Shown: positions 51,222 to 58,123 of the stretch, piece by piece
Numbering within the stretch: the stretch's first letter is position 1
Layout of the letters: the number at the start of each line of letters is the position of its first letter
DNA from: Comamonas sp. B21-038
Lineage (GTDB): Bacteria; Pseudomonadota; Gammaproteobacteria; Burkholderiales; Burkholderiaceae_C
Length of the DNA stretch: 64,000 bases
Assembly: GCF_022387135.1 (NCBI RefSeq)
Contig: NZ_CP092462.1
Location: 4,340,001-4,404,000, forward strand
Reading direction: 5' to 3'
Position numbers and translations under genes: made by a program
The notes under the pieces: model-generated
The model's database searches: none
What the model was told of the DNA's origin: nothing
What the model saw: only the letters and a program-made list of their open reading frames with translations

Positions 51222-51440
51222 ATGGATTTGGAATGGTTCCGCCCTGCGGCGTTTTTTGGCTCCATCCTGTTCGCCATGGTGGGCGTTGTGGTCTTCTGGC
51301 TGTGCTTTCTGATCATCGACAAGATCACCCCCGTGGACATGTGGGCCGAGATTGTGGAAAAGCAGAACCTCGCGCTGGGCGTGGTGGTGGCGGCGATGAG
51401 CCTGGGCATCAGCATCATCGTGGCAGCGGCGATCGGCTAG
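51222..51440 (+). CDS. DUF350 small membrane protein
   Basis: 72 residues from ATG 51222, after a good AAGGAG. It has two helices (FFGSILFAMVGVVVFWLCFL and VVVAAMSLGISIIVAAAI) with the DUF350 pattern. DUF350 proteins (YjfL type) accompany spermidine-synthase or glutathionylspermidine-synthase-like genes in several phyla. It is followed after 22 bases by the aminopropyltransferase-like gene. Confidence 0.8.
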   Translation: MDLEWFRPAAFFGSILFAMVGVVVFWLCFLIIDKITPVDMWAEIVEKQNLALGVVVAAMSLGISIIVAAAIG

Positions 51441-51462
51441 CTCTGCGCCTGCGCGGGCGCTG

Positions 51463-53235
51463 ATGGCCATAGCTGTCAGCCGCCTATTGCCACGCTGGCG
51501 GCGCCTGGCCTGTGCGCGGGCGCCCTGTCTTTTTTCTCTTTTTCAGCCAACACTGCGGGCGCCTGCGCGCCCTGCACGGCTTCTGCAGCTCCCGCCCGTG
51601 TCGACCTCCACCCCCGCCACCCCTTCTGCCAACGCATCCCCCAGCCCCAGTCCGGGCAGCCCCCTGGGCGCGCGCGACGCGCTGGAGTTTGGCCATGCTG
51701 CCCTGCCGGAAGGCGAGGTGCGGCGCGCCAGCCCGCTGGAAGTGGCGATGCTGTTCAGCGTGTTTGTGGTGGCAGCCTGCGGCCTGCTGTACGAGCTGGC
51801 CGCAGCAGCGCTCGCGTCCTACCTGCTGGGCGATTCGGTGCTGCAGTTCTCCACCATCATCGGCACCTACCTGTTTGCGATGGGCATCGGCTCCTGGCTG
51901 TCGCGCTACCTGGTGCGCGAGCTGCCGGCGCATTTTCTGCGCATCGAGCTGATGGTGGCGCTGGTGGGCGGGGCCCTGCCTGCCGTGCTGTCCATCATCA
52001 ACGCCTATGTGCCCAGCGCCTTCCACTGGATGCTGTATGGCACGGTGCTGGTGGTGGGCACCCTGGTGGGGCTGGAGATACCGCTGGTGATGCGCATCCT
52101 CAAGCGCAATGTGGTGCTGCGCGATCTGGTCTCCAAGGTGCTGACCTTTGACTACCTGGGCGCGCTGGCGGTGTCGCTGGCCTTTCCGCTGCTGCTGGTG
52201 CCGCACCTGGGGCTGATCCGCACCGGGCTGGTGTTTGGCCTGCTCAATGCGCTGGTGGCAGTATGGGCGCTGTTTCTCTTCAAGGAAGAGCTGCGCCGCT
52301 TTGGCAGCCATGTGCTGGCCTGCGGCCTGGTGATTGCCGCCTTACTGGGCGGCCTGGTGGGTGCCGAGCGGCTGACATCGCTGACCGAGGACCACTTCTA
52401 CCAGGAGCCCATTGTGCTGGCGCGCACCACGCCCTACCAGCGCATTGTGGTGACCCAGGGCAAGCGCGGCGCGCGCCTGTACCTGAACGGCAACCTGCAG
52501 TTTGCCCAGAGCGATGAATACCGCTACCACGAGGCGCTGGTGCACCCGGTGATGAGCCGCTTTGGCGCGCCGCGCAAGGTGGCGGTGTTTGGCGGCGGCG
52601 ACGGCATGGCCGTGCGCGAGGTGCTCAAGTACCCCTCGGTCGAATCGGTGACCCTGGTCGAGCTGGACCCGCAGATGACCAACCTGTTCAAGAACGTGCC
52701 GAGCATGCAGGCGCTCAACAGCAATGCCTTGAACGACCCCAAGGTGCGCATCATCAATGCCGATGCCTTCCAGTGGCTGCAGAAGGCCGACGAGGTGTTC
52801 GATGTGATCATCGTGGACTTCCCCGATCCGACCAATTTTGCGGTGGGCAAGCTGTTCACCAACAGCTTTTACGCAATGCTGGGCCAGCATTTGGCGGCCA
52901 GCGGTTTTGCGGTGATCCAGACCACCTCGCCACTGATCGCGCGCGAGAGTTTCTGGACCGTGGTGACCACCGTCGAATCGGTGGGCATGCAGGCCACGCC
53001 CTACCACGCCCATGTGCCCAGCTTTGGCGAATGGGGCTTTGTGATTGCCAGCCGCCGGCCCTGGAGCCTGCCGAGCACCTTGCCCGAAGGCATGCGTTTT
53101 TTGAGCCTGCCCAGCCTGCCGCTGTTGTTTGACTTTCCGCCCGACATGGCGCGGGTGCCGACCGAGGTGAACCGCCTGTCCAACCAGGTGCTGGTGCACA
53201 CCTATGAGCGCGAATGGGGCAAGGTGGCGCACTGA
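51463..53235 (+). CDS. membrane-bound spermidine-synthase-like aminopropyltransferase
   Basis: Up to 590 residues. The N-terminal 45 residues look non-native and a GTG at 51598 is an alternative start. About seven transmembrane helices lie between residues 90 and 310. A C-terminal spermidine-synthase domain follows: YLNGNLQFAQSDEYRYHEAL, the SAM-type motif FGGGDGMAVREVL, LVELDP, and the active-site DFPDPTNF. Its predicted reaction is aminopropyl transfer from decarboxylated SAM, but the donor enzyme is not encoded here and the acceptor is unknown. Confidence 0.85.
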   Translation: MAIAVSRLLPRWRRLACARAPCLFSLFQPTLRAPARPARLLQLPPVSTSTPATPSANASPSPSPGSPLGARDALEFGHAALPEGEVRRASPLEVAMLFSVFVVAACGLLYELAAAALASYLLGDSVLQFSTIIGTYLFAMGIGSWLSRYLVRELPAHFLRIELMVALVGGALPAVLSIINAYVPSAFHWMLYGTVLVVGTLVGLEIPLVMRILKRNVVLRDLVSKVLTFDYLGALAVSLAFPLLLVPHLGLIRTGLVFGLLNALVAVWALFLFKEELRRFGSHVLACGLVIAALLGGLVGAERLTSLTEDHFYQEPIVLARTTPYQRIVVTQGKRGARLYLNGNLQFAQSDEYRYHEALVHPVMSRFGAPRKVAVFGGGDGMAVREVLKYPSVESVTLVELDPQMTNLFKNVPSMQALNSNALNDPKVRIINADAFQWLQKADEVFDVIIVDFPDPTNFAVGKLFTNSFYAMLGQHLAASGFAVIQTTSPLIARESFWTVVTTVESVGMQATPYHAHVPSFGEWGFVIASRRPWSLPSTLPEGMRFLSLPSLPLLFDFPPDMARVPTEVNRLSNQVLVHTYEREWGKVAH

Positions 53236-53277
53236 CATGATGGCCTGCCACCCTTGCCCACTGCGGACCGCCCAGTG

Positions 53278-54993
53278 ATGCAGCGCCGCTCTGTCCTGAA
53301 AGGCGCCGCCGCGCTGGCCGGCAGCACTGCGCTGGCCGGCTGCAAGCCCGCGCCACCCAGCACCAGCGCCGCCCATATCCAAGGCGGCTTTGTGGGCCAG
53401 GCCTGGGAGCGCGGCCATGCGATGCGCGACCGCCTGGCGCAAGGCCTGCCGCTGCCCGCGCCCAGCCGAATCCACCGCGTGAAGGTGCTGATTGCCGGCG
53501 GCGGCATAGCCGCGCTGTCGGCCGCCCGCGCCTTGCGGCTGGCAGGCACCAGCGATGTGGCCCTGCTGGAGCTGGAAGACCAGGCCGGCGGCAACAGCCG
53601 TGGCGGCACCGTGCAGGGCCTGCGTTGCCCCCTGGGCGCCCACTACCTTCCGGTGCCTGGTGACAACGCCCCCGAGGTGCAGGACCTGCTCGAAGAGCAG
53701 GGCGTGCGCCAGCGCGTGGCCGGCCGCTGGCAGTACCAGGACGAGTACCTGTGCTTCAGCCCGCAGGAGCGCCTTTTTATACACGGCGAATGGCAGGAAG
53801 GCCTGCTGCCCACGCAGGACGTGGCCGCCAGCACCCTGGCCCAGTACCAGCGCTTTGCCCAGCTGGTGGACCAGGCCATGCGCGCCCAGCCCTTCAGCAT
53901 GCCAACGATGCGCAGCTGGCACGCCCCAGGCGGCCTGGCGCCCGCCCACCAGGCGCTGGATGCCATCCGCTTTGACACCTGGCTGGCCCAGCAGCAGCTG
54001 GACGACCCGCACCTGCGCTGGTACCTGGACTATGCCTGCCAGGACGACTTTGGCGCCGGCTGCGCCCAGGTATCGGCCTGGGCCGGCCTGCACTACTTTG
54101 CCAGCCGCCACGGCTTTCAGGCGCCAGGCACGGCGGACGATGCGCATGACAGCGTGCTGACCTGGCCGCAAGGCAATGGCTGGCTCAGCGAGCAGCTCAC
54201 GGCCCCGGTGCAGGCCGCCGGCTGGCTGCACAGCGGCCACACGGTGATGCGGATTGCCGAGACGCGCCAAGGTGTGGAGATCGACAGCTTCAACCACGCC
54301 AACCAAAGCATGCAGCGCTGGCTGGCCGCGCACTGCATCGTCGCACTGCCGACCTTTATCGCGGCCCATGTGGTGCAAGACCCGCCCGACTTTCTGCGCG
54401 CCGCCGTGCAGGCGCTGGACTGGGCACCCTGGCAGGTAACCAACGTCCACATCCGCGCGCCGCTGCGCGACCGCCCCGGCGCCGAACTGGCCTGGGACAA
54501 TGTGCTGTACGACGATGTGGCCCACGGCGGCCTGGGCTACGTCAACGCCGGCCACCAGCGCCTGAATGCAATGCAGCAACTGCCCACCGTGCTGACCTGC
54601 TACCGCGCGCTAGGCGGCAACCAGCCCGGCGCCAGCGCCCGCAGCGCCCGCCAGCAACTGCTGGCCCAAACCTGGGAAGCCGCACGCGACCAAACCCTGG
54701 CCACCCTGGCCCGCGCGCACGCCGACATCTACGAAAAAATCACCCATGTCGAGGTCATGCGCTACGGCCACGCGATGGCCATCCCCCGCCCCGGCACCCA
54801 GACCGTGCTGAGCCGCATCGGCCAACCTGCCAGCAGCGCCAAGCGCCCAGCGCTGATCAACGGCGAACGCCTCCAAGCCCTGCCGACCCCCAGCACCGGG
54901 CGCCTGCATTTTGCGCACAGTGATTGGTCGGGGTATTCGGTGTTTGAGGAGGCGTTTACGCGGGGGTTTTATGCGGGGTTAAACGCGGGGTAA
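53278..54993 (+). CDS. Tat-exported FAD-dependent amine-oxidase-like protein (lipoprotein)
   Basis: About 571 residues from MQRRSVLKGAAALAGSTALA. A Tat signal (QRRSVLK) precedes a lipobox LAGC at about 20-23, so it should be an exported lipoprotein. The FAD site is VLIAGGGIAALSAARALRLA, then LLELEDQAGGNSRGG. The C-terminal end (GRLHFAHSDWSGYSVFEEAF) resembles the terminal FAD-binding part of flavin amine oxidases. It follows the aminopropyltransferase-like gene by 42 bases and may oxidise its product or a related amine in the envelope. Confidence 0.8.
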   Translation: MQRRSVLKGAAALAGSTALAGCKPAPPSTSAAHIQGGFVGQAWERGHAMRDRLAQGLPLPAPSRIHRVKVLIAGGGIAALSAARALRLAGTSDVALLELEDQAGGNSRGGTVQGLRCPLGAHYLPVPGDNAPEVQDLLEEQGVRQRVAGRWQYQDEYLCFSPQERLFIHGEWQEGLLPTQDVAASTLAQYQRFAQLVDQAMRAQPFSMPTMRSWHAPGGLAPAHQALDAIRFDTWLAQQQLDDPHLRWYLDYACQDDFGAGCAQVSAWAGLHYFASRHGFQAPGTADDAHDSVLTWPQGNGWLSEQLTAPVQAAGWLHSGHTVMRIAETRQGVEIDSFNHANQSMQRWLAAHCIVALPTFIAAHVVQDPPDFLRAAVQALDWAPWQVTNVHIRAPLRDRPGAELAWDNVLYDDVAHGGLGYVNAGHQRLNAMQQLPTVLTCYRALGGNQPGASARSARQQLLAQTWEAARDQTLATLARAHADIYEKITHVEVMRYGHAMAIPRPGTQTVLSRIGQPASSAKRPALINGERLQALPTPSTGRLHFAHSDWSGYSVFEEAFTRGFYAGLNAG

Positions 54994-55171
54994 TGGGTGC
55001 TGCGCTGCACTCAGGCTGGGGAGCAATTTCCTGGAGGCTGTGAGTGAAGCGGGTGGCTGCGGTGTTTTAGTCTCTTGCTGGTGCCTATTGGTCAGGAGCT
55101 GTCGTTCGCGGTTTAGAAAGCGGTCTCTCAGCGTTGGCGCTCAGCAGCAGGCCCGGAATTCGCGCAACGAG

Positions 55172-55597
55172 TCAAGCGTTTTTCGATTCGCTCCAAAAGG
55201 ATCTGTCACGCGCAAGGGCTGCAAACAACCAAACAACGCTTCCTGTGTCGGCGAAAAGAATCACCAAGCTGGCGACCGCTACCAACAGCTTTCCCCAGGC
55301 AACTAAAACCGCAATTGCTGCAAGGATTGATCCAATCAGTGGAATCCCAGAAGCATGCTTGTAGCCTTCCATTGATTTGTCATGGAGCTTGGCGTATAGC
55401 GCAGGTCGTAAATACGAAAGGTGAAGATTGATTGTCATTGCCATCGATGCAAGCGCAATCAGCACCCAAGCTGTTGCAGGCTCTTTAGTGCCACTAGGAG
55501 CAATCAAAGCAGACCACCCAGATCCGATAGAAAGCGCCACAGGCGATGCCATCAGTGCAGCGAAGGCTAGATTTTTGACGGCAAGCGTGACACGCAT
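55172..55597 (-). CDS. hypothetical four-helix membrane protein
   Basis: 141 residues from MRVTLAVKNLAFAALMASPV (start chosen at 55597). Four hydrophobic segments are visible (LAFAALMASPVALSIG, TAWVLIALASMAMTINLHLS, IPLIGSILAAIAVLVAWG and LLVAVASLVILFADTGSVVWL). A short loop YAKLHDKSMEGYKHASGI lies between helices two and three. No family was recognised. GC is lower than the flanks, which suggests that this 55-56.7 kb stretch is an acquired or degraded patch. Confidence 0.6.
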   Translation of the reverse strand: MRVTLAVKNLAFAALMASPVALSIGSGWSALIAPSGTKEPATAWVLIALASMAMTINLHLSYLRPALYAKLHDKSMEGYKHASGIPLIGSILAAIAVLVAWGKLLVAVASLVILFADTGSVVWLFAALARDRSFWSESKNA

Positions 55598-56169
55598 GGA
55601 GATTGCTTTCGACCAATCACAGTTGAACGACCAATATAGTCTGTCCAATGAGCGGGCCGACAAGTGAAGGACTTGACACATCGACTGGCGACTTTGCCGA
55701 TGCTATGCAATGAACTGTTCAGCGTCAGCTACTCCGGTTCGGGGTTTACGAGAGCTGCCGTTCAGGCTGTTTGGCGCAGTGCGATCCAGCCAGCTTCCGG
55801 TTTGAGGCGCATAGCAGACGTCTGACCTGGTAGCAGGTCAATGTCTGGAATTGGCGGTTGCTGCCGCCCAGGCGCTGGGCCATGAACGACTCAGATCAGC
55901 CTTAAGCAGTCGCCTGAGGGCAGCCTTTCACGGCCGCATACCGGCCAGAAGCGGTGATTTAGATGCGTGGCAGAATTTGGGCCGCAGCTAGGCCTCAAAA
56001 CGTCCTGGGTACCGCACGAACGTGTCGATGCATGGGTGCATTACGAGTTCCGCGACAGCGTGCTTGCGCTTGTCATTCTCTCGCGTCCGAAGTCGTAGTT
56101 CGGCCATGAGTGGCCGTTTACGGCTCGTGCGCAATTAGGCGCTCCCCGCCACCGAACGAAAGTACGTTG
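55598..56169. other. gene-poor stretch
   Basis: About 570 bases with no supported coding sequence on either strand. Base composition is more even than the flanks. The short open frames that exist overlap each other and show no family or ribosome site. I see no repeat, IR pair or IS remnant that I can name. Confidence 0.4.
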
Positions 56170-56439
56170 ATGCCTTTGTACACCTACATCGTTTCCTACA
56201 AAGGTGCTACCCACGTAGCGCAGGGAAGTCACAGCAACTATCGAGGATTCATATCAACCTGGTGTTCAAATATGCCTTCTGGCGCGCTTCCTGCGTTGAC
56301 TCCCGCACTTCGAAAAGAACTCGCCTCAAAGGCATACGGCGAGTTCTGCGCTGTCTCAAACATGAAGCATGCATGGCGCAAGTCTGTTGACGTCGGTGGA
56401 AGCGAATGCATCGTGGTCGTCGTTCAAACTCAGCAGTAG
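56170..56439 (+). CDS. small hypothetical protein
   Basis: 89 residues from MPLYTYIVSYKGATHVAQGS to the terminal IVVVVQTQQ. The start is put at 56170, because the upstream in-frame part looks like intergenic sequence. It shows a compact alpha/beta pattern: beta YTYIVSYKG, a middle helical LRKELASKAYGEF, and a beta end. I recognise no family. It may be a cargo gene of the gene-poor patch. Confidence 0.5.
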   Translation: MPLYTYIVSYKGATHVAQGSHSNYRGFISTWCSNMPSGALPALTPALRKELASKAYGEFCAVSNMKHAWRKSVDVGGSECIVVVVQTQQ

Positions 56440-56753
56440 TGATGGTGGTTGAAGACAACAAGGCCTGCGGCCAGCAGCATTGCTTAGCGAAAGCCCCAGT
56501 AAGTCCTCGTTGCCGAGTCACGCTGCCTGTTGAATTTCAACTAGGGAGCCACCCAAGCCATTGAAGCCCTGCATCCCATCCGCAAACCGTCGCATCACTG
56601 CATACCTACAGTCTTTGCGCACACCCCCCACCCTTTCGCAACCCCACCCCCGCCATAGCCACACCCCAACCAGGGATTGCCACCCCGCCCTAGCCGCAGG
56701 AATGGTTCTCATTTAAGATAAAAGATATATCTTAGAAACGGATTGAACACACC
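56440..56753. promoter_or_regulatory. intergenic region with iron-type control sites for the SIP gene
   Basis: About 310 bases with no gene that I can support. AATGGTTCTCATT at 56701-56713 is an inverted AATG/CATT pair like a half-conserved Fur box. AAGATATATCTT at 56722-56733 is a perfect 12-bp palindrome of the kind bound by PadR-type regulators such as YqjI. Both lie within 55 bases of the SIP ATG. Confidence 0.5.
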
Positions 56754-57596
56754 ATGCCCTTGCAACTGAGCCTTCCCACTTCCCCTTCCCCCGAGCTGTT
56801 GGCTGCGCGTGCGCCTGAGCGGGCGCGCCATGAGATCAAGCTGCGCCGTACCACTGTCGAATCGGTGGAGCAGCTGACGCCGCATATGCTGCGCATCCGT
56901 TTGCGGGGTGCCGACCTGGCGGGTTTCAGCAGCCTGGGCTTTGATGACCATGTGAAGCTGCTGTTTCCGGATGCCAATGGCGAGCTGCAATTGCCGCCAC
57001 CCGGCAGCGAAGGCCTGCCGCCCGCGATGCGCGAGGCGATGCGGGACTACACGCCCCACTCTTACGATGCGCAGGCGCAGACCTTGACGATTGACTTTGC
57101 GGTGCATGAGGCCGGCCCTGCCACGGCCTGGGCGCTGCAGGCGGCCAGTGGCCATGCGCTGGGGATTGCGGGGCCGCGCGGCTCCTTTATCGTGCCCACG
57201 GCGTTTGATGGGCATCTGCTGATTGGTGATGATGCGGCGCTGCCAGCGATCACGCGCCGCCTGCGCGAGCTGCCTGCCGGCACCCAGGCGGTGGTGGTGG
57301 TGGAAGTGAATGACGCGGCCGATGAGCAAAAACTGGACAGCGCTGCCGATCTGCAGGTGCACTGGGTGCACCGCCAGGGCCAGCCGGCCGGCGATGCCGA
57401 GCGGCTGCTAGCGGCTTTGCGCCAGATTGATGCGCCTGCCGGCGATTACTACAACTGGGTGGCGCTGGAATCGACGGCCGCCAAGGCGCTGCGTGCAGCG
57501 CTGATTGCCGAGCATGGTGCCCACCCTAAATGGACCAAGGCAGCGGCCTACTGGAAGCGTGGAAGCTCCGGTGTGCATGAAGTCATTGAAGAGTGA
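56754..57596 (+). CDS. siderophore-interacting protein, second
   Basis: 280 residues. The N-terminal FAD domain has HEIKLRRTTVESVEQLTPHM and the flavin motif region RDYTPHSYDA (a His replaces the second Arg of RxYTxR). LTIDFAVHEAGPATAWALQA is followed by the NAD-binding domain LLIGDDAALPAITRRLRELP. The C-terminal YWKRGSSGVHEVIEE is typical. It reduces ferric siderophores. Sites for an iron-responsive and a PadR-type regulator lie upstream, but no PadR gene is next to it in this window. Confidence 0.87.
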   Translation: MPLQLSLPTSPSPELLAARAPERARHEIKLRRTTVESVEQLTPHMLRIRLRGADLAGFSSLGFDDHVKLLFPDANGELQLPPPGSEGLPPAMREAMRDYTPHSYDAQAQTLTIDFAVHEAGPATAWALQAASGHALGIAGPRGSFIVPTAFDGHLLIGDDAALPAITRRLRELPAGTQAVVVVEVNDAADEQKLDSAADLQVHWVHRQGQPAGDAERLLAALRQIDAPAGDYYNWVALESTAAKALRAALIAEHGAHPKWTKAAAYWKRGSSGVHEVIEE

Positions 57597-57609
57597 CCGC
57601 TCACATCCA

Positions 57610-58083
57610 TCATTCGGGATAGGAACGCAGATAGCCCAGCAGTTGCACGATGCGCGCCTTGGTCAGGCTGTTGCGGTACTCGCTGCGCGACAGCGCTGAG
57701 GAGCTGCCAAAGTCTTTGGCGTTCCAGGTGCCGTCGATAAAGGCGGCTTCGGTGGTCGTAAAGCTCAGCCAGTTGCGCTGCGCGGCGCGCAGCTTTTGCG
57801 AGCCAGCGGCGCCCACCTTGACCATCAGCTCGCGGTAGATCTGGTTCAGCTCCACATCGAGCTGCTTGGCATAGGCGCTGCTGGCGCGCAGCATGTCTGC
57901 CGTCGTGTTCTGGTTGCCGATGGCGGCCTCCAGCGGCTGTATGCGCTGCTCGAAGGCGGCCAGGCGGTCGGGGGTATCGGGGTTGTCCACGGCCATCGCG
58001 GCGGTCGATGCCAACATGGCAGCGCCCAGGCATGTGGCGCGCATCCATTGCCAGCGGGTCTGGCGGCGGTGGTTGAAGACCAT
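57610..58083 (-). CDS. LprI-like (DUF1311) exported protein
   Basis: 157 residues with a signal peptide ending AAMAV near residue 32. The C-terminal 70 residues carry the LprI pattern YAKQLDVELNQIYRELM then LRAAQRNWLSFTTTEAAFID, the family of lysozyme-inhibitor-like proteins. Its periplasmic location next to a class A PBP gene suggests an envelope role; inhibition of lysozyme is not shown. Alternative starts: MRATCLGAAM a few codons downstream. Confidence 0.75.
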   Translation of the reverse strand: MVFNHRRQTRWQWMRATCLGAAMLASTAAMAVDNPDTPDRLAAFEQRIQPLEAAIGNQNTTADMLRASSAYAKQLDVELNQIYRELMVKVGAAGSQKLRAAQRNWLSFTTTEAAFIDGTWNAKDFGSSSALSRSEYRNSLTKARIVQLLGYLRSYPE

Positions 58084-58123
58084 GGTTTACTCCTTAAAAC
58101 TGCTTAAAAACTGGGCAATGGGA

